Both the position numbers and the translations under genes were made by a program. Below, piece after piece: positions 32,385 through 44,687 of a stretch of DNA of 64,000 bases (positions within the stretch are counted from its first letter, which is position 1; each line of letters starts with the position of its first letter). The notes under the pieces are model-generated. The model had not been told where the DNA came from, searched no databases, and saw only the letters and a program-made list of their open reading frames with translations. The stretch comes from Chaetomium olivaceum. Taxonomy: Eukaryota; Ascomycota; Sordariomycetes; Sordariales; Chaetomiaceae. The DNA lies in the NCBI GenBank assembly GCA_039881045.1, contig JAYWVB010000008.1, forward strand, positions 124,001 through 188,000. Reading direction: 5' to 3'.

Positions 32385-34353
32385 TCATCCCATATACTTG
32401 GTGCCCGGGCTGAGCGGTGAGACTCTCCATGTCCCAGTCTGCGTGCCATCCCCCATATAAGCCATACTATGATCCTCCAGTTCATACTGCGGTTCCTGAC
32501 TCCATTTCGTGTCATTTGCCTCCATCACCGTTGGCGAATCGACCCTGCCGTCCTGCATTGGCATCTTCCACACGGGGGCCGATGACCCGGCCGAGCGTAG
32601 AGAGCCGTCCATTTCGATAGCTGCCATATTCTGGGCTGGCAGCTCAACCTTACCCGTAGGATACCAGTAGCTTCGCGGCCGTTTGAAGTTCTCAACGACC
32701 TGCATACCCTCCGCTTCGTTGTTTGGTGCTGCTTTCCTCCGGGCGGAGACAAATCAAGATACCGGTCACCAGAACCAGCACACCCGATGACAGACCCAAC
32801 CGCGATGCCTGCAATCGCCCCCGTCGACAACTGTCCCCCTCCTCCCCATCATCACCCACCATCAACCTGTCCCTGCCCTTGTCCTCCCCCCTCCCCTTGC
32901 CCTTCCCCTCCACCCTGTCCCTCCCCAGCCCCACTGGTAGCCTCACTACCCCCAGCCCCATCGCCAGACGTAACCGTCGTCTGAACCGTCACTGTCCCGA
33001 TCTGCAACCCCTCAATCGTCGGCAGCCGCCGCCTTCCATCCACCAGCCACCCCGCATCCACATCCCGCGTCGGACAGGCCAACACCCCCGCACTCGGCGT
33101 ATACTTCGCGGCCTTCGTCCCCGTCACCTTGGCCTTGACCTCATTATACAAGCTCGACAGCGCCGTATACGCCGGCAACAAGGTCTCTGGCGCGCCATGA
33201 TCCCCTTGCACACCCTCACCCCCGTCCTCGCCATACTTGACCAGCCCAAAGCCGTTGTCCTGCTGCTCGGCCCACTGAAAGGCGTTGCCGCCGGAAAAGA
33301 CCTGCTCGAAGGAGGACCCGCCGAGAAGGACTTGTGTGAGGTCGCTGAAGGTGCGCTTGCCGCCGCCCGAGGCGGGCAGGCAGCCGGACTCGGAGACGAC
33401 GACGGGATGGGGAGGGGCAGGGAGGCGAGCTGGCTGCGGAGGGCGGACCAGCCGGTGGAGGTGCAGGAGGTCGGGCTGAAGATGTTGAGGCCGAGGAGGT
33501 CGATGGAGGCGAGGTTGTCCTCGTGCGTGGAGTCGGGGGAAGGATTGATGGCGCAGGTGAGGTACTGGGCGGCGAGCAGGCGCATTTCGGGCCGTCGGCG
33601 GCGGAGTAGGACAGCGGGATGGCTCGGTAGCCGCGGGCGGTGCGGAAGGCGCGCAGGTCCCGCGCGGCGGCTTTGAGGGCGGGCGCTACGCGCGTGGAGG
33701 TTGCTGGGTGGTTGTTAGGGGGGTTATGCTTTGCATGGGAGGGGGGAGGTGGGGCGGACCGTTTTCATTGATGTTCTCCTGGCCGATGCCAAAGACCAGT
33801 GTGTTGTTGTAGCCGGCGAATGTGTCAAGCACCTCGGTCCACGCGGCGAAGAGTGACAGCGTCCATTCGGGAGTCTTTTCTGACTGTTGAACTGATTAGA
33901 ATGAGGGGATATACTAAAAGACCGTTCGGCGTACCTCGCTAGTGACACGGGGGAAGTCGCCCAGTTGCAGCCAGATGTAGATTCCCTGGTCGGCAAAGGC
34001 TTTCATGCAGGCATCGTGGTCTTGCGTGGCATCGGCCGTGTAGACGTAGATGGTGTTGATACCGGCCTTGCTCATCAACGCTGCGTCTGTCCGGCATTGT
34101 TCGACATGCAACAGGGGATCATAATCGCCATCGGGAGGAATGTAGGAAACACCTAGACGAAGGAATGGTGAGTGATGTTCAGTTTGAGCTACGCCGTAAA
34201 GGGGTCGGCACCTTTGACAAAAAATTGGTTTCCGTCGTCATCATACAGCTTCGTCCCCTTCACTGAGATGGGCGACAAGGCCTCGACGAAGCTGTATGAC
34301 ACTAACAGAACACATGATAGAAGGAATGTCAACATGATGGGAGCGGTACCCAT
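32385..34353 (-). CDS. GH72 beta-1,3-glucanosyltransferase-like protein with a transmembrane tail
   Basis: GH72 (Gel/Gas) enzymes cut and re-join beta-1,3-glucan chains in the cell wall. Signal peptide MLTFLLSCVLLVSYSFVEA; ATG at 34353 or 34335. Introns 34153-34211, 33884-33934 and 33704-33759 (the last with an atypical GTCCGC donor). GH72 motifs: GNQFFVKGVSYIPPDGDYDP, EQCRTDAALMSKAGINTIYV, the acid/base Glu in FGIGQENINEN and the nucleophile Glu in VVVSESGCLP. A Gly/Glu/Gln-rich linker follows, then a transmembrane helix (GAIAGIAVGSVIGC, VLVLVTGILICL), a basic stop-transfer and a tail of about 100 residues ending TKYMG. Single-base breaks occur near 33588, 33466, the linker (about 32850) and 32735; the first two are missing bases in short runs. 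A GPI signal, the usual GH72 ending, is absent. Confidence 0.8.
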
Positions 34354-35527
34354 GCAACCATGCTGGCTAGAAGAAAGAATTGAGACGACCGAAAGAGGAC
34401 CTCGTCAAGAGACACCGCGGGAGGGGTGCTCACGGCACTTGTGGTCGAGGCCCTTCGGTTGTTGTTCCTGGGAAGTCTAACCACGGCGGGGACGAGACCA
34501 AGACTCCGGAATGCCCCTGGACACCTCGTGGGGGAGAAGCGGCAAACAGGGATTCAAGCGCGCCGGTGTGGGTCAGATGAGATTACCTGGGAGCCTGGTT
34601 GCCAGTCTAGGCATGTGAAACGCACGTTGAGGGCGGTGGTGGCACTAGTTGGTTGGAAACGCCGCCATGGCGGATTCGGTTTTGCCGCACTCGAACATTA
34701 TCTCTTCATCCGTTCTCTCGACTCATGAGTTAAATTATGGTACCTGATGCCTTGTCCAGACGACTCTGACTTTTCCGAGCTTTTGAGGCCCGAGATCGCC
34801 CGGAACGGTCTCGTTCGCGGCGCTGTCGGATCACCAGGAAATAAGCATCGCATCGATCAGGGCGCAAACATTTGGGATCGAGACCGAGCTAGTCTAGGAT
34901 CGGGGGAGCGGAGCGGAGCAGCCACAAATCCACCGACTACGCCGCAAAACCCGCCAAGAGAGACCATCTCGATGGTTCTCGGCGCGCTAAGACTGAAAAG
35001 TTCCAGTAAAGGTCCAAGTCTGCGAGCAGGGGAACTTGGGGGCGGAGGGAATGCATCCATGATTCCCAGGTTTTCGCCAACACGGAATAACTATTGTGTT
35101 ACTGACATAGGGGTATGTGACTCGCATCTACAGTATGTGGGTACATAACGTAGGGGCAGCAGTTACAAGCATCATGGAAATCTACCCGGGAATGACCAGT
35201 CTCGAAGTCTTGTCTCAACCGAAAAGGGGAACAAAACTCCGATCCACAAGGGAGTGAGATGGTGTAAAAAATGTCCATCGTTACCCCTCCCCGAATGCCC
35301 CGTTGGACATTTCATTATGTGCACTGTCCTATCTGTATTCCGCTATTCACGCGGATGTTTGCTTTGACTTGTTTTTCACCTTTCCCTCTTTTGCATTTTT
35401 TCCAGATTTCTTCCGCTTTGGGTTCTGCCACGGCATGCCTGGGGTTGCACAATATACTTCGCCGTTGGTCACAGGTGTAAAACAGTAAAATCAATAGGAA
35501 TATTGACTTCCAACTGTTCCTCCCCTC
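34354..35527. other. Intergenic, no gene seen
   Basis: 1.2 kb between the GH72 start and the GH5 stop. It probably holds the GH72 promoter. No conserved frame recognised. Confidence 0.5.
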
Positions 35528-36874
35528 TCAACTCAAAGTATTCCTCACCATCGCCTTCAACGCCCCATCCACATACCCCTGGCTCCGCCACGCACTCCAG
35601 TCATGATTCAACAACCCCCAACTCTCATCATAATCCTGCGTCCCCGAACGCACATAATAACTCCCCGCCAGCACCCAGATCGTCCAACCCGCCTTGCGCG
35701 CGGGCAGGTACTGCGCTAGACAGCTCGCATACACACCGCGCCAGGTGCTGGCGTCCATCTGGAAGCCGAACTCGGTCATCATGACGGGGAACACGTTGGC
35801 GCTCGAGGGCTGCAGCGCGTTGAACCCGTTGCGGTCCAGGTTGCCCTGCAGCGTGCTGCAGCTGCCGATGCCCGTCTCGTAGTTGTGCAGCTCCAGCACC
35901 AGCTTGTTGTCGCCGTACCCGGCGAAGTCGTTGCGGTTGAAACGGCCGTTGCCGGGTGTCAGTGCCGTGCCCTGCACGACGGGTGTTAGGAAGGTATCGA
36001 AGTTTAGGCCGGAGAGGAAGATGAGCAGGTCTGGGTTGGCGGCATGGACCGCGTCGGCGCCCTGCCGCATGAAGCCGTACCAGGCTTGCCAGTTGTAGGA
36101 GGACCGGCTGAGCGAGGGGTTGTTGGTTGGGTCGCGGGGCTCGTTGCGCAGGCCGATGGACATTAGCGCAGGCCAGGCTTTGCCCTGATATAGTAAGTCA
36201 GTATCATATTGACTGATGGTAGGGAAGAGAAAGGGGCAAAAATGCACATACATGCTCCGCCATGTAGGACAGCCCGCGCACACCAGTTGGAAGTGGAAAA
36301 GTAGGTGTCGCCCCACCAGCTGTTGCCGTCAGTGCTGGAGCAGCACCACATACCCTTGGAGATGTGGTTGTCGAGGTGGACGTAGATCTGCTGCTTGTTG
36401 AGTTCCTCGGCGACGGCGTCAAAACACTTGCAGCCGCGTCGTCGAGGCGGTGAACCGCGGGTTCTTGGCCAGCACCTGGTTGAGCACTCGCGTGCCGTTG
36501 GCCTGTCCCAGGGCCTGGACAAACGCTTTCTGGATTGTGATGTCTTGGCCGTTGTTGGCGTAGATTTCGTCGACCATCTGGATAGCAAAGGTCAGGCGCA
36601 CGGTGTTCATGCCGAGACTTTTGACCCTTTGAACAATAGTTTCAATAGACTGGTACTGAAGACCTTCCGGGATCATGACATCGGCGTGTCCGGGCCAATT
36701 GGTGCCTGCATAGGTCAGGTTATTGCCCGATGCATCGCGAATCCAGCGGCCCGAGGTGACAAAAGGGCCATTGGGCCATGTCGCGCGCTTGGACAGGCCA
36801 TCTTGCGTGCTCTGTATGCTTGGAGCAGCACTGCCAATGCTAAACAATGTGAGAAGTGCTAGAATAGGCTTCAT
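35528..36874 (-). CDS. Secreted GH5 glycoside hydrolase (cellulase/glucanase-like)
   Basis: Secreted clan-A hydrolase acting on beta-glucan or related polysaccharide. Signal peptide MKPILALLTLFSIGSAAP. Exons 36252-36874 and 35528-36184, with a 67-nt intron (donor GTATGT) whose removal gives SYMAEHGKAWPALMSIGLRN. The acid/base Glu lies in GLRNEPRD and the nucleophile Glu in MMTEFGFQMD; the early HLDNH motif is also present. Two frame breaks: one extra T in the four-T run near 36422 (VFDAVAEELNKQQ continues after correction) and one extra base near 36285 (NW then VRGLSYMAEH). Both are single bases, so the locus is treated as one gene. The exact GH5 subfamily and substrate cannot be set from sequence reading alone. 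Confidence 0.85.
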
Positions 36875-37325
36875 ATTGACCGGAATAGCGTTGTGATGCC
36901 GGCCCTCGAGCTGAATTAAACATGCCTTGAGCCATCCATCCTAAAAGATAGATTGCATAACAGGCTTTATAGAGTTGCGGTAGTTTGAGGGGAAGAGCGG
37001 AGAGTAACGCTTAATCTGGGAGGTCTCATCGGCATCTTAGATGGGAAGATTAGGTTCGGTTGGGGGCTAGGCTACCAAAGGTGGCTAATTATTGTACCGG
37101 CCGGTATTTCGGTAAATGAGATGCCGAAAGTGACATAACCATGATACCCGAGGGTATACAAAGTACAGTAGTATGTGAAAGAGCCGTGAGGAGTAGATGG
37201 GGGGTTTCTTAGCCAGTAGCCAACCCCAGCTTTAGGGCTAATTACTCCGTCCCAACAACGACAATTCACTCGTCCACTTCGGAATTTACCGCATCATCCT
37301 CTTCTTCGTCATCCTCACCTCTTCA
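36875..37325. promoter_or_regulatory. GH5 promoter region
   Basis: Upstream region of the secreted GH5 gene and 3' flank of the kinase gene. No specific binding site is claimed. Confidence 0.4.
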
Positions 37326-38935
37326 TCACTCCCAACTTCCCTTTCCAGCCTTCGGTGGGTCCGTCCACGCCTCGCTTATCCATGATGAGACTACACTAGC
37401 CTCCACCCTCTTTTCCGGTTCATACTGCAAAAGGCCCAGAATGACCCGCTTAAGGCACTCGAGGCCCTCGTAGTCGTGGGGGGTATGCTCATCCTCCTCG
37501 TACTCATTTTGCTCATCGTTCTCGCACGCCGACATGATAGCGCGACGGCGGGGTTCGAACGTGTCAGTGACTTGGTCTGGTGGAACGACGGATGCTAGAC
37601 GGGTTTATGTCAGTCACGATGTCAGGTAACAAATGGAAACGGTAATAACACACCATCTTCCCCCGCGTCAGGGTCGTCTTTCAACATCTTGTCCCACTTT
37701 GCTTGCCAACTCGCAGGCAGCGGGCCAAGCCTCATGACCAGCTCATGAACAAGCAAGTTTTCCCTGCCGCCATATCGGCAAAGCTCCTTTTGGTAGAACA
37801 GCCCATAAATCTACCGGAATCGACGTCAGCAAACCAGCATCACAAAGAGTATCACGAAGGAAACACTCACCACACACCCACCCGCCACAAATCATGCCTC
37901 CAATCAAACGCCCCCACAAAGAAAGTCTCTGGCGCCCTCAGCGTCTTGGGCTGCGGCAGCTCCTCTAGCTTTTTATCCTTGGGGAACACGAGCCCCCAAT
38001 CTAGCACACAAATATCCTCGTCGACGTCCTCAAACCACGAGGGCCAGGCAGTGGCCTGCACCATCTGGCGTGGGAGGTTGGGCGGCAGGGGTTCGTCGGT
38101 GCCGGCGTCGACGGTGGTGGGCTCGCGCCCATGGCGTCAATCAGGTCTTCTTCGCTGGAGGAGGCGGACTTGCAGGTGAAAGCGACGTTGGAGTAGGAGA
38201 GGTCTGGGGGAGGGGCGTGTTAGCTTTTTGAGTGCGGTAATGGCTCAGGGGAAGGAAGTACATACCGCCGTGCGCAATCCCTGCCTTGTGAATAAAGTCG
38301 ACTGCGTCGAGTAGCTGCCGGGATGCCCGCAGGACGGTGTCGGGCCGGAGCGTGAGGTTGTGCTCCTTGAAAGTCTCGAGGATTTCGTCAATAGTGGGCC
38401 CGAGCAGCTCGGTGACGAGGCAGTTGTGGGTGCCGTTAGGGCCAGTGACGCGGAAACAGTCGAGGAGACGTGCAAAGCATCTCGGCTTTTCTTCGCCGGC
38501 CTCGGCTGATGAGGTGTAGTGGCGTTCCAAGTCCAGGCTGATTTTAGCTTCTGAATCCGCTTCTGGTGCCTCTGTCGACGCCTCGGCCGTCTTGATTTTG
38601 ATGGAGACCCATTGACTGCGAAGGTCGTCAGCGTCAGGTTCAGATTGTTTTATCAGACGGGGGACATACTCCTCCTGTGTGTCTCGGGCAAGCCAGACGG
38701 TTGAAAACCCACCATGCCCGAGCTTGTGACGGACCACGTAACGGCCATCGTGCAGCGTATCGCCGAGGTTGATGGGATGAAAGCCTCCAGGTCGGTAGCT
38801 GTAGAGGCTTTCATGGTCCATGTACGCTGCATAAGGATCGGGATAGAAGTAATAGGGATTTCTTCTCGGTTGTGTGAGCTCTTGGCCACGTTGGCAGCCT
38901 GGGGCTCTGGCCCTGTGCTGTTGCTCATTTTGCAA
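37326..38935 (-). CDS. SRPK-like serine/threonine protein kinase
   Basis: Likely member of the fungal SRPK-like family. Four exons, approximately 38266-38935, 37876-38203, 37654-37810 and 37326-37594; the donor of the third intron is ambiguous between GTGGGT and GTGTGG. Kinase landmarks: FHPINLGDTLHDGRY before the glycine loop LGHGGFSTVWLA, VAIK-like lysine in WVSIKIK, a catalytic loop HGDLSYSN rebuilt by splicing, VLDWGL in place of DFG, and RAPETFF as the APE box. A long insert rich in Glu separates the lobes, as in SRPKs. One missing G near 38130 breaks the frame between DLIDAMGA and PTTVDAGTDEPL. An alternative upstream start in another frame (MSNSTGPEPQAANVAKSSHN, 38922) hints at one more missing base near the N terminus. 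Confidence 0.8.
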
Positions 38936-40638
38936 GTTGGGCGTGTGAGGCTAGAATACGTGATGCCTTGCAATGGAATGTGCTACAGTAGCTTAAAGTG
39001 GGGATTATTTCACTGTGAAAGATGAAGCAGGGTGACCACAAAGTTGGCCACTCAGGTTGGAAACGAACATGTGCTTATGTTAAACTGTTTAGCCCTAAAA
39101 GGAATGGATGTTAGAGTTGGTCAAAGATGTAGATTGCCTCTATTTTAGTCGAACATTCTTGCTGGCGCCTGTTCGGGATAGGTATCCGAGCTGTTTGGGC
39201 GATGGGGAACTTCGGGTCTGGGAAGCGGCACGGCGCCCATTGCTCCATCCCCGACCCCTGAGGCAGGGGGGCGGGATTTAGGGCGATTTCGAATTCGCGC
39301 CGCTACCGACCCCTCGGGACGGCACCAGGCTATTAGGGTCTTGTGCCACATCGGAAAAGAAAATGTGCCTATACCTAGGTCAACTTGGTTGTTGGTCCTC
39401 ACGGCCCGTGATTCGTGACAAAAGTCCGAAAACTAAAAACACCAATGCGGCGCAGAATAGACCGACGGCCCCACAACTCCGTACGGGATATCCGGCCGTC
39501 GGACAAAGGATTCGTTGGCTGCGCGCTAGCCCGGCCTTTTAGCGGCATCCTTGAGGTTCCCACCACATCTGTCCGCCGCTTTCATCATTTATGTAACCTA
39601 TCCGTGGACGTTATGGAGCAGGGATTGGGCTTGGCCACTTCCATCTACGTCAGGAGTTTCACTATCTTATGGAGTCGTGTCGGCCTAGGTAGTCTTATGC
39701 GTCACGTAGACTTGACATTTCGGGAAGCCTAGCGGTAAGACGTACCTAAGCTTTTCCGTTCATGGGTTCCTGCAGTGACAACTTTGCATAGACTACCTTA
39801 CGTGGCATCAATTCTTACTGCGCCAATAAGCGGGTTCTGGCTTCCTGACCGGCCCAAGCCAACAGGAAACTGGTCGAGGTGCCGCCCGTCGTTGGCGCGA
39901 GGCGTAAATCTCCAGTCCTGTATAGGGCAATTCCGCTAAACTCCACTATACGCCCGTCGTCGGCTTCCCAGCCTGACGCTTATGTGGCCCAGCTTCCGGC
40001 AAATTGAAACGAGCTAGTCCTGCGGCTGACCTCCGTCTCGCTAGGAACTAGGGACCAGATGGTATCATGGATTGACCCAGCCTAGGTCAGGACGTGGTCA
40101 ACCAAGCCAAGGCATGAATGGATCCCAACCGCTGTTAGCCAAGTCGACTCATGTTCTCCGCACCACTCCTGAATCCTGAGACGGACTTTCTCGCTACCTT
40201 ATGAATAGCGGCTCTGGTGGGGCTTGGTCGGGTACGGAGCCGGCCTACGGCGCTCCTATTTGTGTCTTGCTGGACAGTAGAGAGGCACGACTGCCTACCT
40301 AGGTCGTGGCGTGAGGCAATGGACCATATCCACCACAGCCCTACTTCCTGTCTGTACTACGACTTCCGACGGGCTTTATGGCACGGCAACCTGGAGACCG
40401 CGGGCGGGCAGTTTCATGTTCCTCGAAGCCAACATCAGATAGGGCTGTGAAAGATGGTCTTGGAGCGGAGATGCACCTTGGGTGATTCGAGTATATAACT
40501 AGGACGGTCTTTGAGTCTAAGGTCTCGATTTCCTCATTCACAAAACACCACACTCATCTCAACAGCTCTTTCTTACTCCTCGTCCTCCATTTCCTGCCCT
40601 TTTATTAGATTCTTCGGCCGGTCCGTCTATCAACAAAC
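38936..40638. other. Intergenic, no gene seen
   Basis: 1.7 kb divergent spacer between the kinase and the gene at 40639. A CT-rich stretch near 40565-40600 precedes the latter's ATG. No other feature recognised. Confidence 0.5.
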
Positions 40639-41312
40639 ATGTCTTCAGCAGCTGGTAAGAAGAAGGCTGCCGCTCCGGCGCCGGTGTACGTGTCCAACGG
40701 CCAAGGGTATTATACCCTCCAGGGCGGAGACCGAGACCAGCTGTACTACCTCGGCAGCGATAACCAGTACCACCCGGTCCTCCGCATCCGTGTTGCTGCC
40801 GGCGCCGTGATGCCCCAGGCCCACCAGAATGCGCTCCTCCAGTACCTCATGGCAAACAACAACGCCATCGTGAACCAGGCCAACCAGGGCGTTCGCATCA
40901 CCTCGGTGACGGTCACGTAAGAAAATACCGTCTTCCCCCCTTTTACCCCAGGGACCTCTCAGCCAGATCCTTCCTAACCGCTGACCTCCACCCCCCCCCA
41001 CACAGTGAGTCTCTGCACAAGTCCAAGAGCACCGACGCCAACACATCGGACCACTACTCGGTGCAGCTGTCCAACACGGCGCTGCAGAACGCCGACGGCA
41101 GCTCCCACCTGCTGCACTTCCGCCCCAACGACGGCAACAACCAATACTACTACCGCACCGCCATGACCCGCAGCCAGATCACGGCGCTCCAGTCAAAGCG
41201 CAACGCCAACCGCCACCGCAAGAAGAACGACAACAACAGCAAGAAGGGCGGCGGGTCCGGCGGCGGCTCCAGCAGCGGAACCGCCACGAAGGTTGGCTCT
41301 GGCAAGAAGTAA
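40639..41312 (+). CDS. Small protein of unknown function with a basic, Gly/Ser-rich tail
   Basis: Exons 40639-40916 and 41006-41312, joined across an 89-nt intron (donor GTAAGA, acceptor ACACAG), give 194 residues. I do not recognise the family. The N terminus is Ala/Lys-rich; the middle holds an ordered-looking segment (YVSNGQGYYTLQGGDRDQLY, VLRIRVAAGAV, NALLQYLMANNNAIV) with many Gln and Asn. After the junction come SDHYSVQLSNTALQNADGSS and HLLHFRPNDG. The tail is a basic low-complexity stretch (NRHRKKNDNNSKK) followed by Gly/Ser. No signal peptide or transmembrane segment. Codon use is strongly C-ending, as in highly expressed genes. The frame is intact across both exons, supporting a real gene. 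Confidence 0.75.
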
Positions 41313-41877
41313 AGTGATGGCGCGGGAATAGCGCGGGCGGGTTTGGATTCGGCTGGACTAAATAGCATGCTTTGTTGTCCTCGTGTCTGCAGCTGGGTGG
41401 TAGTAGTTGAGAGCTGGGTCGGGGATGGCTATAGACGGCCGGGGGTGTTGTTGGTGGGATGTAGTGTGACTGCTTGAAGTGGTAGCTAGATCTTGCTAGA
41501 GCAATACCGAAGAGGGCGGGCCTTCTTTTGCCAAATTGTTCGTTGTCATGGATCGTGATGTTGTGACTTGACTGAAACACTTGACATTCACACAAGCTTA
41601 CCAGGGGCATAATAGAGGAGCTGAGAACCTCTGGCATGTTGTGGCACTGTTTCAGGTTGCGGACCAAAGTTGAACTGTGTCAAAACACCAGCGCCGTAAA
41701 GTTTAACAATCTCTTTTAAAACTTTCCGCTATAAACCCGCGATATGTACACCCAAACCAGAAACTCAGTACCCCCCAAGCATCAATCTCTCTCTCCAAAC
41801 TTACACCCGCACCACCCCTCGAACCCTCCGCTACACGTACACCTCCCACTCACAACTCACAACTCAAAACTCAAAAC
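41313..41877. other. Intergenic, no gene seen
   Basis: Tail-to-tail spacer between the unknown gene and the P450. A short repeat of the type CACAACTCACAACTCAAAACTC lies near 41849-41880, at the P450 3' end. Confidence 0.5.
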
Positions 41878-43537
41878 TCAATCCAACCCCCTCTTCCTCG
41901 AAAACTCCAACATCGGCCCATCCTTCAAACTGGTAAACGTATCCCGCAACTGGAACTCCCCGACCTTCTCCCTACCCCACTCCGCGCCCGGCTGGCCGCC
42001 CTCCCCATTCGTCGCGCCCCTCGCCGCCCGCAAGTCATACATAAACAACAGCCTTGCCAACGCGATGCTCATCTCGACATACGCCAGCCCCTTCCCGATG
42101 CACCCGCGCGGGCCGATGGAAAACGGACAGAACGCGCTCTGCGCCAGCGCCACCCGTGCTGTCGCCGCCTTCTCCTCATCCGCCTCGCCGCCCTGGACGA
42201 GCCAGCGCTCGGGGGCAAACCGGAACGGCTCCGCAAAGTAGGCCGGGTTGTGGTGGATCGCGTAGTGCGGCGTGCCGATGATGGTGCCCTGCGGGAGGTG
42301 CTCGCCGTCGACGGTGATGCCGCCCTGGAGGACTTCTCGGGGCAGGAGGCCGCCGACGGAGGGGGACAGGCGCATGGCCTCGTCGATGCAGGCGCGCAGG
42401 TAGGTGCAGCTGTTGAGGGCGGGCCCCTGGTGGATGTCTTCGACGGTGGCGAAGGCGGCGCGGACCTGGTCGGTGGCGGCGCGGAGGGCGTGTTGGTGGC
42501 GGACGAGGTAGAAGAGCGTGGCGGCCATGGCGGTGGAGGTGGTGTCGGAGCCGGCGATGATGAGCAGGTTGGACTCGCCCCAGAGTTCGGGGGTGCTGAA
42601 CCCTTGGCCGGTTTCCGGGTCGCGGGCTTTGAGGAGGTGGTAGAAGAAATCGCGGCGGTCGGTCTCGTCGCCGAGGGCGGTGCGTTCGGTGAGTTGCTGT
42701 CGGCTGTAGGCCATGTACTTGGCGCGGCCGGCTGCGATTTTGTGGAAAAGAACCTTGTCCAGGCTGAGCTTGTTGATTATGGGCATCGTACCGCACTGGG
42801 AAGGTGTTGGTTAGTCCGTGGCCCACCAACTTGCCTACTAGGTATGCTTTATGATGGGTGCTTACCAGAAGATGACGCTGGGCTGCGATGCCGACCAAGT
42901 CGACGGCGTATCGGTTGTCCGGTCGGTCGAGCATGTGGAATGCCTTGCCGAAGCAGAGATCGCCCAGGATATCCATGGCGAGCCAGTTGCACCAGTCTGA
43001 CATGTTCTTAGGCGAGCTCCACCCCTTGCCCTCGGGGAGGGTGCGCCCATAGTCGCCGACGCCTTCACAGAAGGTCCGGATGTTGCCTAAGATGTATCGT
43101 TCGACCTCCTTGATGGCACCGTCAGAGAAGGCGTGTGACAGGACACGACGCTTCCGAGCGTGTAGGTCCTTATCTCGGGCGTTGTGTGTGTTGGGTGCCG
43201 GGTGAACGAATGCGTCGTAGAACTCGGCCTTGCGAACGTTGGCCCGGAAGCCGTAGATCTCTTTCAAGGCTGTGTTGGAGTTGATGGATAGTGAGTTGGG
43301 CCCGAAACGGACAAACTTTCCGTATCGCTCGTGCATACGCCAGAACTCCAAGTGGCGGTCACCCCTCCAAGCATAGTAGAGCATGTATGCATCGGTGAGT
43401 TTGGCCAGGAGAGGACCTGGGTATTTGGCCAACGGGTGAAAGAAAAGGCGGTAGATGACGAGACATGTTGTGTAAAGGATGCCGGAGGCTGCTAGCAACC
43501 CAAGCCAGACCTGGAGATGGGCTGTGTTGAACGACAT
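41878..43537 (-). CDS. Cytochrome P450 monooxygenase
   Basis: Microsomal heme-thiolate monooxygenase. Exons 42866-43537 and 41878-42795 flank a 70-nt intron (donor GTAAGC, acceptor CCCAG) and give 529 residues. N-terminal anchor helix (LQVWLGLLAASGILYTTCLV) followed by the proline hinge HPLAKYPGP. The I-helix oxygen-binding motif reads AGSDTTST, the K-helix ExxR is EAMR, the meander contains FAPERW, and the heme loop is FCPFSIGPRGCIGKGLAY with its ligand cysteine. All core residues are present and the frame is intact. No other biosynthetic genes flank it, so a secondary-metabolite cluster is not indicated; substrate unknown. Confidence 0.95.
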
Positions 43538-44687
43538 TGTGAAATTAATCGACTAGTCAAAGTCGAAAATGACGACGCAACTTAATTCGTTTGGGAAGTT
43601 GAGGAAGGAGGAGAGCTCGTTTTAAAGAGGTACATGTAACAATGTAGCCGGGACCCCGGCACCGTTCAGGTAAACGGCCTGGTCTCAACTCGTGATGCAC
43701 GATGGGATGCCAAAGCCAACTTCGTAAACCTCATTGGGCAATTGTCTTGATCTCAAGACCTCCTGCCCTTTCTTACCATGCACTTGTTGCAGAAGAGCTC
43801 GGCTTTCCGCGGCACAAACAGTGAGATGGCATTCCTTATCGGCTTATCGCTGGCCGAGTTGCCCGCCACATGATGTCGAGGTATGCCGTTTCGGGTCTGA
43901 CAGCTATGCTTCGGGATTACTCAGACTTTCCTTGTTCTCCAATCGATGACAATACGAAATGCTCCATTGGAAATGGAATTGTGCGGAAAGAGCGGAAACG
44001 GGTGCGGCTCGGTGACAAGCGGCTCTGGGCGGGCCACAAGGTTCATGACTTCCCCAAACCCCATAAAAGGGAGGGGCAGATGGAACCCCGGATGCAAAAA
44101 GCTGGAGTCGGTCACTGGGAGGCCGGCCGGGGTGAGAATGCCTTGGCTCGCTTCTTGGTTTGGGATGCGAGTGGAAGATGCCGAGCTCGAGGGACGAAAG
44201 AGCATCTCACGAGGAGGACGAAGAGGAGAAGAAGAAGGTAGGAAGCTCGGACCGAAATCCTTTTAGCGTCGAATACCTTAGCCAGCGACTTCTTTTGCAT
44301 GCTAATCTGCCTCAATTCGACACAGTTCATACATGTACAGACCTCGAACCTGAAGCCAGCAAAACAGATCTTCGGAAAAAACAAACACAAACGTCAGACC
44401 GAAGCCAAAGCATGCTCGGGCAGGTTCGGCATGCCGCGGCGTTCTTTTGATCGGTCTGTGCTTGGGAATTCGGGTGCGGCAAGTGGGCCTCACAAGCCAC
44501 ATTGTCCCTGGCGTCGATCGCGAGGTTGGGGCCCATCTGTGGCTCACCTGTGGCTATCCTGCAAGGCTGAAAGGCCGGAAACCAAAAGCAACCTCCGTCA
44601 CCATTGTTGGTCGCAACCAGAACACGGCATGGTGCCTCGCAGCATCGTACAACAACAATAAAACATCGACAATTGAAACGAGCCAAG
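43538..44687. promoter_or_regulatory. Divergent promoter region of the P450 and the nucleoporin
   Basis: 1.15 kb between head-to-head genes. No coding sequence recognised; small open frames lack features. Confidence 0.45.

Noticed and set aside
32385..36874. GH72, GH5 and neighbouring genes as a polysaccharide-degradation cluster
   Set aside because: Only two enzymes with different roles (wall remodelling and secreted hydrolase) and no shared regulator or transporter.
37535..37560. GGGGTTCGAAC string suggesting a tRNA T-arm
   Set aside because: Lies inside a kinase exon and no acceptor stem or anticodon arm can be drawn around it.
41878..43537. P450 as part of a secondary-metabolite cluster
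   Set aside because: No synthase, transferase, transporter or pathway regulator is adjacent.
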